The notes: generated by a model not told the origin, from the sequence alone. A DNA stretch of 64,000 nucleotides from Methanolapillus africanus (GCF_032714475.1 NZ_JAWDKD010000013.1:60323-124322); one strand, 5' to 3'. Numbered from the stretch's first letter, positions 51,757 to 60,806 are shown. Made by a program: numbers and translations.

Positions 51757-52755
51757 GTGAAAAGTCTCAAAAAAATCGCCTCTATTTTTATTGTTTTACT
51801 GGTTATGTTCGTCCTTTCCGGTGCCGCGTTGGCCGCGCCCGGCAGCGATGAAGGCAACATTCGCGTCAATTGTAACGTGGACGGCGCCATTGTTCAGCTT
51901 TTGAATTCAAGCGGCAGCGTTCTTTACACCGCCACCATCCAAAACGGCTACGCCGTTATTCCGGTTTACACCACCGGCACACCGGTGACGGAAGCCGTCA
52001 TCTCGGCAGACGGTTACCAAACCGCCGTTGTCTCCGTCAACAACCCGGGCCCGGGTCAAACCACCACCATTTCGGTCACTTTAGCTCCGACCGACAGCGG
52101 TGATGACTATGACGGCGAAAACATCGCTTTCATCGAAGTGGACTGTAACGTCAACGGCGCACTCGTTCAACTCGTCAACGCCAACGGCATGATTGTTTAC
52201 ACCGGTTCTATCCAAAACGGCTACGCCTGGTTCCCGATTTACATCCCGGCCACACCGATTACGGAAGTCCGCGCGTCCGCCAGCGGCTACTACAACAACA
52301 GCACGCCGGTCTACACCTACCCGATGGACCAAGGTCAAGTTGTGACCGTGAACATCACGCTCACACCGGTTTCCCAGCCGAGCAGCACCAGCACCTACAT
52401 CGTCAACTGTAACGTCGACGGCGCCAAAGTCTCTTTAATTGACACGAACGGCCAAGTTGCTTACACCGGATACATCACCGCCGGATCCGTGACCATCAAC
52501 ACAGACAGCAACGGCGCAACCATCGGTGAAATCATGGTCGAGGCCAACGGTTACCAAACCCAAACCATTACCATCACCAGCAGCAACCGCCCCGCAGCCG
52601 GATCTTCGGCCACGTTCAATGTTGAATTAACAACCGGCAGCAGCATGTCTTCCACCACCTGGATTTGGATCGCTTTGGGCATTGTCGTGATTATCATCGC
52701 GGCAGCCGGCGTGTACTACTTCTACACCACATCCAAGAAATCGGAAAACAAATAA
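51757..52755 (+). CDS. PEGA-like surface protein with three domains
   Basis: 332 residues from the GTG at 51757, chosen because it starts a clean signal peptide (KSLKKIASIFIVLLVMFVLS) and has GGTTGGAA upstream. Three beta-sandwich repeats of about 85 residues share CNVDGAIVQLLNSSG / CNVNGALVQLVNANG / CNVDGAKVSLIDTNG starts and end in ADGYQTAVV / ASGYYNNST / ANGYQTQTI. Then a membrane helix (about 303-325) and a short Lys-rich tail. Function likely adhesive or structural, in the envelope. Paralogue of the preceding gene. Confidence 0.82.
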   Translation: MKSLKKIASIFIVLLVMFVLSGAALAAPGSDEGNIRVNCNVDGAIVQLLNSSGSVLYTATIQNGYAVIPVYTTGTPVTEAVISADGYQTAVVSVNNPGPGQTTTISVTLAPTDSGDDYDGENIAFIEVDCNVNGALVQLVNANGMIVYTGSIQNGYAWFPIYIPATPITEVRASASGYYNNSTPVYTYPMDQGQVVTVNITLTPVSQPSSTSTYIVNCNVDGAKVSLIDTNGQVAYTGYITAGSVTINTDSNGATIGEIMVEANGYQTQTITITSSNRPAAGSSATFNVELTTGSSMSSTTWIWIALGIVVIIIAAAGVYYFYTTSKKSENK

Positions 52756-52780
52756 AATAAGAATTGAATGACATATTTGG

Positions 52781-52809
52781 ACAAATTTGCAATGCCATTG
52801 CAAATTTGT
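52781..52809. repeat. Palindrome with TTTGCAATGSCATTGCAAA core, copy 1
   Basis: A perfect palindrome-like hairpin of about 14-bp arms, 25 bases after the PEGA gene stop. It probably ends transcription of that gene. The core recurs at 52852. Confidence 0.8.
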
Positions 52810-52851
52810 CTGATTTACACTTTTTTTATCCAAATTATTTATTTTAGTTTA

Positions 52852-52871
52852 ATTTGCAATGGCATTGCAAA
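52852..52871. repeat. Palindrome with TTTGCAATGSCATTGCAAA core, copy 2
   Basis: Same core as at 52781, 70 bases downstream, with CC changed to GG in the centre, which keeps the symmetry. Confidence 0.8.
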
Positions 52872-52971
52872 ATTGTATAAATTAATATTGTTCCAGTCAA
52901 CTGCATTTGAATTCGATTGGCTTTTGAATTTCTTTTAAATTTGGGGTTGATTTTTGACGATCAATGAAAGC

Positions 52972-53000
52972 CGACGCCATAACGCGCGCGCCGGCGCCGC
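52972..53000 (-). repeat. GC box copy 12
   Basis: Minus strand CGCGGCGCCGGCGCGCGCGT then TATGGCGTCGG, directly behind fic. Confidence 0.85.
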
Positions 53001-53006
53001 GAAAAT

Positions 53007-53882
53007 TTAAATGTCCCGAATTTTCAAACTTTCCGGCAGCATCAGCAGAAACGGAAGACAGCGGTCGTCGTCAATGTTGTTGAAAGCCGATCCGGTCAGC
53101 GTATTGACATTGTACCGGTCTTTGTTTTCAAAATAATACTTCTCAGACGGCAGTTTGATAAAACAGTTGCCGAGTTTTTCTTTCAAAAACCATTTTTCAA
53201 GCAAAACGGTGGCTTTGACGTTGTTTTTGATGAACGGATGAATCTGAATCACTTTCAGATGAATGAGCGCCGCGTGGTAAAATATTTCGGAAACGGATAG
53301 GTCTTGTTTGAGCAGCAGCACCGTTTGATTAAAGACGGACGCCATGAGCGCGCCGACATATTCCGGCTCCGGCGGCGTATAGACGCGTTTTCCGCGCCCG
53401 TTGAAAATCGCAACCGGGACGCGGCGGTATTCGACGCGAGGCGTTTTTTTATTCGGACCCGATAAAATATCCGACAAATAATGCACCGCTTCGTGGAAAT
53501 TCTTCTCCGTCAGCTCTTTTTCAAAAGCGACGTGATACGCCGACATCGCCCGTTCGATTTCATCAACGGTCGGTTCATAGAGCACGGCTTCTTTTTCGCC
53601 GCTTTTTTCCCGGATCACGTCCGCTTTGCCGTCCAAATTCCATAAATAAAACGCGAGCGACATCAGGATGTCGTTGTCCGCCTCATCGAGGTCGGATCCG
53701 GTTTTAAAATCTTCTTCAAACGCATTGGCGAGCGGTCTGAGTTTTCGCCCGGTCGCGTCGTTGAATTTCATAAAATATTTTTTATCGGCCACATCCATTT
53801 TGATTCCCCCGCTTTTTGATACGCCATATCCCTGAATCTTTAAAATATTATCTTTTGTTTTTAAAACGGCTCCGGTTTTCAT
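53007..53882 (-). CDS. Fic-fold protein with degenerate active-site motif
   Basis: 291 residues from the Met at 53882; longer frames back to 54077 would cross a GC box and the tRNA-Arg(GCG) gene and are discarded. The Fic core is clear: RVPVAIFNGRGKRVYTPPEP, YVGALMASVF, then AALIHLKVIQIHPF. The catalytic motif HPFx(D/E)GNGR is HPFIKNNVK here: His kept, acidic residue to Lys, both Gly lost, Arg to Lys. Fic AMPylation would therefore be unlikely; a scaffold, phosphate-binding or altered transferase role is possible. GC boxes of the same orientation flank it at 52972 and 53891. Confidence 0.75.
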   Translation of the reverse strand: MKTGAVLKTKDNILKIQGYGVSKSGGIKMDVADKKYFMKFNDATGRKLRPLANAFEEDFKTGSDLDEADNDILMSLAFYLWNLDGKADVIREKSGEKEAVLYEPTVDEIERAMSAYHVAFEKELTEKNFHEAVHYLSDILSGPNKKTPRVEYRRVPVAIFNGRGKRVYTPPEPEYVGALMASVFNQTVLLLKQDLSVSEIFYHAALIHLKVIQIHPFIKNNVKATVLLEKWFLKEKLGNCFIKLPSEKYYFENKDRYNVNTLTGSAFNNIDDDRCLPFLLMLPESLKIRDI

Positions 53883-53890
53883 TGAATAAA

Positions 53891-53926
53891 GGTGATTACT
53901 GTCACGCGCGCGCATGGGCGCGGCGG
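53891..53926 (-). repeat. GC box copy 13
   Basis: Minus strand CCGCGCCCATGCGCGCGCGT then GACAGTAATCACC, just upstream of fic and in the same orientation as the copy behind it. Confidence 0.8.
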
Positions 53927-54020
53927 AATTTGCGGGGTTGGTGTTGACTTGGCGTTGACTTGGCGTTGACTTGACATTATCATAAGGTTTATATCCGATA
54001 TTGCCTATTTGTTGCTCTGT

Positions 54021-54092
54021 GTCCTGATAGGGTAGTGGATATCCTGGAAGCCTGCGGAGCTTTCGACCTGAGTTCAAGTCTCAGTCGGGACG
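54021..54092 (+). tRNA. tRNA-Arg (anticodon GCG)
   Basis: 72 bases with acceptor GTCCTGA / TCGGGAC, anticodon stem GAAGC/GCTTT around the loop CTGCGGA (anticodon GCG), T loop TTCAAGT. No intron, no CCA. Reads CGC and CGU. It has an almost identical sibling at 54158. Confidence 0.92.
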
Positions 54093-54097
54093 TCGCC

Positions 54098-54124
54098 GCC
54101 GCGAATTCGTTCGCGGCTTTTTTA
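54098..54124 (+). terminator. Hairpin with T-run after tRNA-Arg(GCG)
   Basis: GCCGCGAA, loop TTCG, TTCGCGGC, then TTTTTTAT, six bases after the tRNA: an 8-bp stem with a stable tetraloop. Confidence 0.8.
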
Positions 54125-54157
54125 TTTATTTTTTCGTTTTGTTTTTTGTTCTGTCAA

Positions 54158-54229
54158 GTCCTGATAGGGTAGCGGATATCCTGAGAGCCTCCGGAGCTTT
54201 CGACCTGAGTTCGAATCTCAGTCGGGACG
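54158..54229 (+). tRNA. tRNA-Arg (anticodon CCG)
   Basis: 72 bases, same acceptor and T arm as the tRNA at 54021 apart from the T loop (TTCGAAT), with the anticodon loop CTCCGGA (anticodon CCG). A tandem duplication followed by change of anticodon and stem. Reads CGG. Followed by a T-run. Confidence 0.92.
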
Positions 54230-54430
54230 TTTTTATTTTTTAACCCAACATTTCTTTTTATCCTTATTTGTTCGTTTTACTTTGTTTTTGCCGTCTTTTT
54301 CAGATTGGTTTATAATTTATGAGTTCATTTAATCCAAAATTCTAAAATCTATATTTATACAAAGATGATATTCAATTCATTTTCAATTATTCAAATATTA
54401 TTTCAATGATTCTTTCGGAGTATTTTTAAA

Positions 54431-55678
54431 ATGGCAGAAACGTCAGCGCATGAGAAATACGAATTCAAAAAAACGCTTGAGATTCTTCGCGACAAGAGCG
54501 GCCGCAGTACCGAATTGGTTTCCCTTTACATTCCGCCGGACAAACAGATTTCGGACGTCGCCGCCGACTTGCGCGAGGAGCACAGCCAGGCGTCCAACAT
54601 TAAATCCAAATTGACGAAAACAAACGTGCAGGGTGCGATTGATTCCCTTTTGTCCCGGCTGCGCTACCTGGACAAAGTGCCGGAAAACGGGATCGTTTAC
54701 TTTACGGGTGCTGTCGACATCGGCGCCAACAAAACCAGCATGGAAAGTTACGTCATTCACCCGCCCGAACCGATTGTGACTTATAAATACCACTGCAATT
54801 CCGAGTTTTACTTAGAGCCGCTCGAATATATGCTCAAAGAAAAAGGAACGTTCGGCCTTTTGGTCATGGACCGCCGGGAAGCGACCATCGGGTTGTTGAC
54901 CGGTAAAAAAATCGATTCTTACCGCCGCCTCACCTCGACCGTTCCCGGCAAACAAAGAAAGGGTGGTCAGAGCGCCCAGCGTTTCCAGAGTCTGCGTTTG
55001 ATCGCGATTCACGAATTCTACAAACGCATCGGCGACGCCGCCAGCGAAGTCTTTTTGGCGGTCGACCCGAAAGATTTGAAAGGCATTCTCATCGGCGGAC
55101 CGTCTCCGACCAAAGAAGAATTCAACGACGGCGAGTTTTTCCACCACGAGCTCCAGAAAAAAATTCTCGGGCTTTTTGACATCGCTTATACGGACGAGTC
55201 CGGGCTTTACGAACTTGTCAATTCCGCGAGCGAAAAACTGGCGGACTTGGAACTGATGGAACAAAAAGCCATCATGAAAGGCTTTTTCAAGGAACTCATC
55301 GCCGAATCCGGACGCGCGTCCTACGGTGAAAAAAGCGTTCGGTCCAACTTGGACATCAACGCCGTTGAAACATTGATTTTGTCCGAAGACCTGCGCGCCG
55401 AAAACATGTCCGCCGTTTGTCAAAGCTGCGGCGAGTACAACAACAAAACACGCATGTGGCGCCCGGGAGAACACGTGCCGGACATCGGCGTGTGTAAAAA
55501 GTGCGGCGCAGGACTTGAAAATGTTGAAATTAAAGACGTCGTCGACGAATTGTCGGAAATGGCCGACAAGTCCAACGCCAAAGTTTACTTTATTTCCACC
55601 GACTTTGAGGAAGGCAATCAACTCATGTCGGCTTTCGGCGGCGTCGTTGCCGTTTTAAGGTACAACACGGGCCAGTAA
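54431..55678 (+). CDS. prf1: Peptide chain release factor aRF1
   Basis: 415 residues. Recognises stop codons and releases the peptide. The stop-reading motif is in QASNIKSKLTK, the GGQ loop in RKGGQSAQRFQSLR, and a zinc-ribbon-like set of cysteines CQSCGEYN...CKKCGAG lies in the C-terminal domain. CGGAG ribosome site 9-13 bases before the ATG. It is followed at 99 bases by tsaC. Confidence 0.96.
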   Translation: MAETSAHEKYEFKKTLEILRDKSGRSTELVSLYIPPDKQISDVAADLREEHSQASNIKSKLTKTNVQGAIDSLLSRLRYLDKVPENGIVYFTGAVDIGANKTSMESYVIHPPEPIVTYKYHCNSEFYLEPLEYMLKEKGTFGLLVMDRREATIGLLTGKKIDSYRRLTSTVPGKQRKGGQSAQRFQSLRLIAIHEFYKRIGDAASEVFLAVDPKDLKGILIGGPSPTKEEFNDGEFFHHELQKKILGLFDIAYTDESGLYELVNSASEKLADLELMEQKAIMKGFFKELIAESGRASYGEKSVRSNLDINAVETLILSEDLRAENMSAVCQSCGEYNNKTRMWRPGEHVPDIGVCKKCGAGLENVEIKDVVDELSEMADKSNAKVYFISTDFEEGNQLMSAFGGVVAVLRYNTGQ

Positions 55679-55776
55679 CGTCTCCAAATCCGATTGTCCG
55701 TTTCATCATCGGACAATCGCGGCTATCCGTCCGTGCAGCTGACCGCTGCCGCAAAATTTCATCGGAGGTGCGATTC

Positions 55777-56451
55777 ATGGAATTTTCAAAAACAATTGTT
55801 TTTCCGTTGCCGGTCAAAGACGCGCCCACGCCGGCCGATCAAGCGGTTTTTGACACCGTTATTGAGCATGCCGCTGCTGCTCTTACGGGCGGGCAAATCG
55901 TCGCGTTTCCGACGGACACGGTTTACGGTCTCGGCGCTGGCGCGTTTGACGCGAAAGCCGTGGACAAAATCTATCGGGCCAAAGGGCGTCCGCCGGAAAA
56001 GCCGCTCAGCATCCTGATCGGGTCGGCGGGCGACATGAAAAAAATGGCGTCGGACGTTCCGGAATCGGCTTTTATTCTCGCGGAGAAGTTTTGGCCGGGT
56101 CCGCTCACGATTATTCTCAACAAAAATTCTCAAATTCCGGACAACGTGACGTGCGGGAAAAAGACGGTCGGGCTTCGGGTTCCGAATCATCCGGTCGCCT
56201 TGGCGCTGATTCAAAAAACCGGGCCGCTCGCTTGTCCGAGCGCGAACCTGTCCGGAAACTCCGATCCGAAATCCGCAGCGAATGTGCTGGCGGATTTGGA
56301 CGGCAAAATTGATCTTTTAATTGACGGCGGCGAAACAACGATTCAAATGCCGTCCACGATTATTGATTTGACGGAAAATCCGCCCAAAATACTCAGGCGC
56401 GGCGGACTCTCGGTCGAATCCATTCAAGCATGTATCGGTGATATCCAATGA
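55777..56451 (+). CDS. tsaC: L-threonylcarbamoyladenylate synthase (Sua5/YciO/YrdC family)
   Basis: 224 residues from the ATG at 55777, which has GGAGGTG upstream. It makes the precursor of the t6A modification of tRNAs reading ANN codons. Motifs: GQIVAFPTDTVYGLGAGAFD, KGRPPEKPLSILIG, FWPGPLTII and LRVPNHPVALALI, with the SANLSGN loop near the end. The stop overlaps the next ATG by four bases. Confidence 0.94.
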   Translation: MEFSKTIVFPLPVKDAPTPADQAVFDTVIEHAAAALTGGQIVAFPTDTVYGLGAGAFDAKAVDKIYRAKGRPPEKPLSILIGSAGDMKKMASDVPESAFILAEKFWPGPLTIILNKNSQIPDNVTCGKKTVGLRVPNHPVALALIQKTGPLACPSANLSGNSDPKSAANVLADLDGKIDLLIDGGETTIQMPSTIIDLTENPPKILRRGGLSVESIQACIGDIQ

Positions 56452-56693
56452 AAGCGGAAAAAAAGGCAAAAATCAGAAGCCGTCAGCAGCAAGCTCAGCT
56501 TGGCGAGTCGGTGCGCATTTTGAATTTGATCAACCTCGTCGTCATCGTTGGCGGCGTCCTTCTTTATTATTTCAGCAAGAGCGACTTGATGACAAAAATC
56601 GGCACCGGTTTGATTGTGGCCGGCGGAATCATGATTTTGATGACCATCGGTATTCAGATGTATTACGGCACCAAAATGAGGAAAGCCAAATAA
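56448..56693 (+). CDS. Unknown small membrane protein
   Basis: 81 residues with a basic N-terminus (KAEKKAKIRSRQQQ), two membrane helices (about residues 26-43 and 51-71) and a basic end. Its ATG overlaps the tsaC stop (ATGA), so translation is coupled. The basic ends at both termini place them in the cytoplasm. No family recognised. Confidence 0.7.
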   Translation: MKAEKKAKIRSRQQQAQLGESVRILNLINLVVIVGGVLLYYFSKSDLMTKIGTGLIVAGGIMILMTIGIQMYYGTKMRKAK

Positions 56694-56774
56694 CGGCTTT
56701 CGTCATTCATTTTTTATTTGTTTGATTGAATGATCGGGCAAAGCAAACGAAAATCTCTTTTTTGAGGAACGGCA

Positions 56775-59700
56775 ATGGAAGAAAAGAAATTGGCAGTCAG
56801 CGACGATATGGCGGAATATTTCAGCCGGCTTGAGTCGAAGATGCACCATGAGATCGATCTGGCCAATAAAGCCCGTTCCAATGGGGAAGACCCCGAGCCC
56901 AATATGGAAATTCCGCTGGCGAAAGACTTGGCCGACCGGGTGGAAAACCTCATCGGCGTTTCCGGCGTCGCCGTCCGCTTGCGTGAAATTGAAATGGAAG
57001 GCAAAAACCGTGAGGAATCTGCCTTGCTGATCGGCAAGGAAATTGCGGAAGGCAAAGTCGGTAAATTCCGCGACAAGCAGGAAGCGGTGGACGCCGCCAT
57101 TCGCGTGTCGATGGCTGTTCTCACGGAAGGCGTCGTTGCGGCGCCGATTGAAGGCATTGCCGAAGTGAAAATTGATAAAAACAATGATGGGACTGAATAT
57201 CTGCGGATTTATTATTCGGGACCGATTCGAAGCGCCGGCGGAACGGCGCAGGCGCTTTCTGTTTTGGTCGGCGATTATGTCCGGCGCAGCATCGGTCTCG
57301 ATCGGTTTAAGCCGAGAAAAGAGCTGGTGGAGCGTTACGCGGAAGAAATCCGGATTTATAAGCGGACGGCGTCGCTTCAGTATTCGCCGACCGATGATGA
57401 AATCCGTCTGATTATTGAAAACTGTCCGGTTTGCGTTGACGGCGACGCGACGGAAGACGCTGAAGTCGAAGGCTACCGGAATTTGCCGGAAATCCCCGGA
57501 AACCGGGTGCGCGGCGGCATGGCCTTGGTCGTTGCGGAAGGCATGATTTTAAAGGCGCCGAAAGTCAAAAAACACGTGGACGCCCTTAAAATGGACGGCT
57601 GGGAATTTTTGGACAAGCTGATCGCGGGCACAAAATCCGGCGGCGACGACAAAGACAAAGCGGATACAAAAGTCGAAGTGATTAAGCCGGGTCAGGTGAC
57701 CAAAAAAATCAAGCCCAAAGACAAATATTTACAAGATTTAATTGCCGGTCGGCCTCTTTTCTCACATCCGTCCCGTCCGGGCGGTTTTCGCCTCCGGTAC
57801 GGCCGCGCCCGAAACACGTCGTTTGCGGCGGCCGGCATCAGCCCGGCGTCGATGAATCTTCTCGGTGATTTCATCACCAACGGCACGCAGCTGAAAGTGG
57901 AGCGTCCCGGAAAAGCGGCCGGCATGGCGGCGGTGGATTCTTTGGAAGGTCCGACCATCCGTTTGAAGAACGGCGACGTTCTTCGGGTGGACGACGCCAC
58001 TGCGGCAGAAAAAATCAAGCCTGAACTGGAATATGTGATTGATCTCGGCGAAATTTTATTCAATTTCGGCGACTTTTTGGAAAACAACCATCCGCTAACG
58101 CCGTCACCTTATGTTTTTGAATGGTGGATTTATGATTACGAAGACGGCTACCGCCGGGAAGCGGACAAAAAATCCAAAGGCGAACCGACAGATTTTGATT
58201 TTGAAAAATTTCCGAATCCGGACGAAAACAAAGCGGCGCCATATCTTGAAATTTTGGGCCGGCTCAAAAATCTGGCCGCGGAAGACGCCGTTTTGCTGAC
58301 CAAATACGGTATTCCGCTCCACCCGGCTTACGATTATTTGTGGCACGACATGTCGTTGGATGATTTTATCCGGCTGGCTGAGTTCGTTTCTGAAAACGGC
58401 GCGCTGACGGAATATGTTCCGGCTGCGGCGGAAACCGCCGGTCTTGAAAGCGGTGTTGAAAACAATGGCGTTGGCAGCTGTTCGTTTGGCGTATCGCTTT
58501 CGGACGTCCGATATGCCGGAAAAGTTTGCTTATCGATTCCTTATGAAGCGGCCGTGCAGAGTGGAATGAAGACGCTTCTTGAAAATTTGCTGGTTTCACA
58601 TATCGTTCGTTCCGTTGGAGATACGACGATGATTCTTGTTGCGGATCCGGTTCCGTTTTTGTGTTGTCTGGGTCTTTGGGACGCCGAAAAATCCGGCCTT
58701 CGGAAGTTTGACGCGGCGTCGGCGGCGAAAATCTTTTCGGAAAACGGTGCCGACACCTGTCTTGAAGCGGTCAGCCTGTTGTCCGGGATGATCGTCAAAC
58801 CCCGGGCGCCGTCTCGAATCGGCGCGCGGATGGGCCGTCCCGAAAAATCGGATATGCGCAAAATGTCGCCGGCGGCGCAGGCGCTTTTCCCGATCGGCGA
58901 TCAGGGCGGCAAAACCAGAAACATCGTCGACGCGTCCGAATACCGCGAAACCATGAACAGTTCGACGGGTCAGATCAAAGTGAAAATGGGGACGCGGACT
59001 TGTCCGCGGTGCGGCCGGGAAACGCACAAATGGCGCTGCGGCTGCGGCGAATACACGATTGAAAAGCTTTATTGTCCGCGCTGCTCGATTGAAACATCGG
59101 AGGCCAAGTGTCCGAAATGCGGGAAACCGACGACAGGCGTCCGGGTAGGGACGATTGAGTTTCGGCCGATTTACAAGGAAGCAATTGAGCGGCTGGGCGT
59201 TCGCGATAATTTCGACATGATCAAAGGCGTCAAGGAATTGATGAGCCGGGCCCGGGCGCCGGAACCGCTGGAAAAAGGAATTTTGCGGTCGCTTCACGAT
59301 GTTTATATGTTTAAGGACGGGACGGTCCGTTACGATATGTCCGACATTCCGCTCACCCACATTCGGGCGGACGAATTGGGAATTACGGTCGACGATCTGA
59401 AACGCAACGGCTACAAGGCGGATATTTACGGCAACGAGCTGACCGATCCGAGTCAGACGGTTTGCCTTTTTGTTCAGGATTTGGTGATTTCAAACGACTG
59501 CGCCGATTATTTAATCAAGACGACGCAGTACATCGACGATTTATTGGTTCGCTATTATGGTGTGGAACCGTACTACAAATGCGAGACCCGGTCTGATCTC
59601 ATCGGCACTTTGGTGATCGGTCTCGCGCCGCACACGTCAGCCGGCGTTTTGGGCCGCCTCATCGGTTTTACAAGCGCGTCCGTCGGCTTTGCGCATCCGT

Positions 59701-60482
59701 ATTTCCATGCGTCCAAACGCCGCAACTGCGACGGCGACGAGGATTGCGTGATGCTGCTGCTTGACGGTCTTCTCAATTTCTCAAGGTCATATTTGCCGGA
59801 CAAACGCGGCGGCCAGATGGACGCGCCGTTGGTTTTGACGATTCGGATCGATCCGAATGAAATCGATAAGGAGGCGCACAACATCGATATGTGTGCGCGC
59901 TACCCCCGGGAATTTTATCTCGCGACGGAGAATTTCAAAAATCCGGGCGAGATTTCCAAGATGATGGATCTTGTCAGCGGCCGCCTGAAAACGAACGACC
60001 AATATGAAAATTTCATGTACACGCATCCGACGACGAATATTGCGCGAGGGCCGGCGTATTCCGCATACAAGACGCTTGAAAGCATGACGGACAAGATGGA
60101 CGCGCAGCTTCAGCTGGCTGAAATTATCCGCGCCGTCGACGCGTCCGACGTGGCCGAGCGTGTTTTGAAGTCTCACTTCCTGCCCGACATCATGGGCAAC
60201 CTGCGCGCGTTCTCAAAACAGACGTTTCGCTGCATCAAATGCGAAGCCAAATTCCGGCGTCCGCCGCTCACGGGAACTTGCCCGAAATGCAACGGCGGAA
60301 ACGTTATTTTGACCGTCCACGAGGGTGCTGTGCGCAAGTACATTGAAGTGTCCAAGCAGGTCGCGGAAAAGTATAACGTTTCCGTTTACACGAAAGAGCG
60401 GATTTATTTGTTGGAAAAAGACATTGAGTCGACTTTTGAGAACCACAGGATCAAGAAGACGCAGCTGTCCGATTTTATGTGA
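56775..60482 (+). CDS. polC: DNA polymerase II (PolD) large subunit DP2
   Basis: 1235 residues. Catalytic subunit of the archaeal replicative polymerase PolD. N-terminal helical part; catalytic double-psi barrel centre at RNCDGDEDCVMLLLDG (acidic residues in the active site) and KRGGQMDAPLVL; one zinc cluster CPRCGR...CGCGEY...CPRC...CPKCG (about residues 745-790); C-terminal zinc ribbon CIKCEAKF...CPKCNGG. The common intein site at NCDGDED is uninterrupted. GAGG ribosome site. The stop is followed by a T-rich tract and composite element C. Confidence 0.97.
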   Translation: MEEKKLAVSDDMAEYFSRLESKMHHEIDLANKARSNGEDPEPNMEIPLAKDLADRVENLIGVSGVAVRLREIEMEGKNREESALLIGKEIAEGKVGKFRDKQEAVDAAIRVSMAVLTEGVVAAPIEGIAEVKIDKNNDGTEYLRIYYSGPIRSAGGTAQALSVLVGDYVRRSIGLDRFKPRKELVERYAEEIRIYKRTASLQYSPTDDEIRLIIENCPVCVDGDATEDAEVEGYRNLPEIPGNRVRGGMALVVAEGMILKAPKVKKHVDALKMDGWEFLDKLIAGTKSGGDDKDKADTKVEVIKPGQVTKKIKPKDKYLQDLIAGRPLFSHPSRPGGFRLRYGRARNTSFAAAGISPASMNLLGDFITNGTQLKVERPGKAAGMAAVDSLEGPTIRLKNGDVLRVDDATAAEKIKPELEYVIDLGEILFNFGDFLENNHPLTPSPYVFEWWIYDYEDGYRREADKKSKGEPTDFDFEKFPNPDENKAAPYLEILGRLKNLAAEDAVLLTKYGIPLHPAYDYLWHDMSLDDFIRLAEFVSENGALTEYVPAAAETAGLESGVENNGVGSCSFGVSLSDVRYAGKVCLSIPYEAAVQSGMKTLLENLLVSHIVRSVGDTTMILVADPVPFLCCLGLWDAEKSGLRKFDAASAAKIFSENGADTCLEAVSLLSGMIVKPRAPSRIGARMGRPEKSDMRKMSPAAQALFPIGDQGGKTRNIVDASEYRETMNSSTGQIKVKMGTRTCPRCGRETHKWRCGCGEYTIEKLYCPRCSIETSEAKCPKCGKPTTGVRVGTIEFRPIYKEAIERLGVRDNFDMIKGVKELMSRARAPEPLEKGILRSLHDVYMFKDGTVRYDMSDIPLTHIRADELGITVDDLKRNGYKADIYGNELTDPSQTVCLFVQDLVISNDCADYLIKTTQYIDDLLVRYYGVEPYYKCETRSDLIGTLVIGLAPHTSAGVLGRLIGFTSASVGFAHPYFHASKRRNCDGDEDCVMLLLDGLLNFSRSYLPDKRGGQMDAPLVLTIRIDPNEIDKEAHNIDMCARYPREFYLATENFKNPGEISKMMDLVSGRLKTNDQYENFMYTHPTTNIARGPAYSAYKTLESMTDKMDAQLQLAEIIRAVDASDVAERVLKSHFLPDIMGNLRAFSKQTFRCIKCEAKFRRPPLTGTCPKCNGGNVILTVHEGAVRKYIEVSKQVAEKYNVSVYTKERIYLLEKDIESTFENHRIKKTQLSDFM

Positions 60483-60510
60483 CGGAAAATCTCATTTTTT
60501 CTTTTTTGGC

Positions 60511-60545
60511 GGGCAGCGTGCGCGCGCGTTACGGCAACACATTTT
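60511..60545 (+). repeat. GC box copy 14
   Basis: GCAGCGTGCGCGCGCGTTAC then GGCAACACATTTTCG, behind polC, start of locus C. Confidence 0.9.
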
Positions 60546-60665
60546 CGTTGAGCGTCGACGAAAAATCGTGGTTCGTTTTTGTATTTGATTTTGTTTTGAG
60601 TTGCAGGTCGGTTTTGCTTTTTGTTTTGTTTCATCTCTCATTCTTATTCTTTCAAGCAAACCACC

Positions 60666-60700
60666 CCGTTTAAACAGACGCTTTGCGTCTGTTTAAACGG
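60666..60700. repeat. Perfect inverted repeat of locus C
   Basis: Two 16-base arms around TTT with TTTAAACAGACGC in the left arm. The inner CAGACGC is the same as in loci A and B. Confidence 0.9.
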
Positions 60701-60806
60701 ATATCGCAAATGGGAAGATGCTGGTTGGAACCTGGCGGCCACAAAACCGGAAGGAATCAACTGTATTTTTAGAAACGGGGGATACAAACTGAAATCTAAA
60801 AACAGT

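Noticed and set aside
53883..54077. Longer N-terminus for the Fic protein
   Set aside because: The extension reads through a GC box and the opposite-strand tRNA-Arg(GCG) gene and has no Fic-like content.
59690..59770. Intein in polC
   Set aside because: The usual insertion site NCDGDED is continuous, and length is that of an intein-free DP2.
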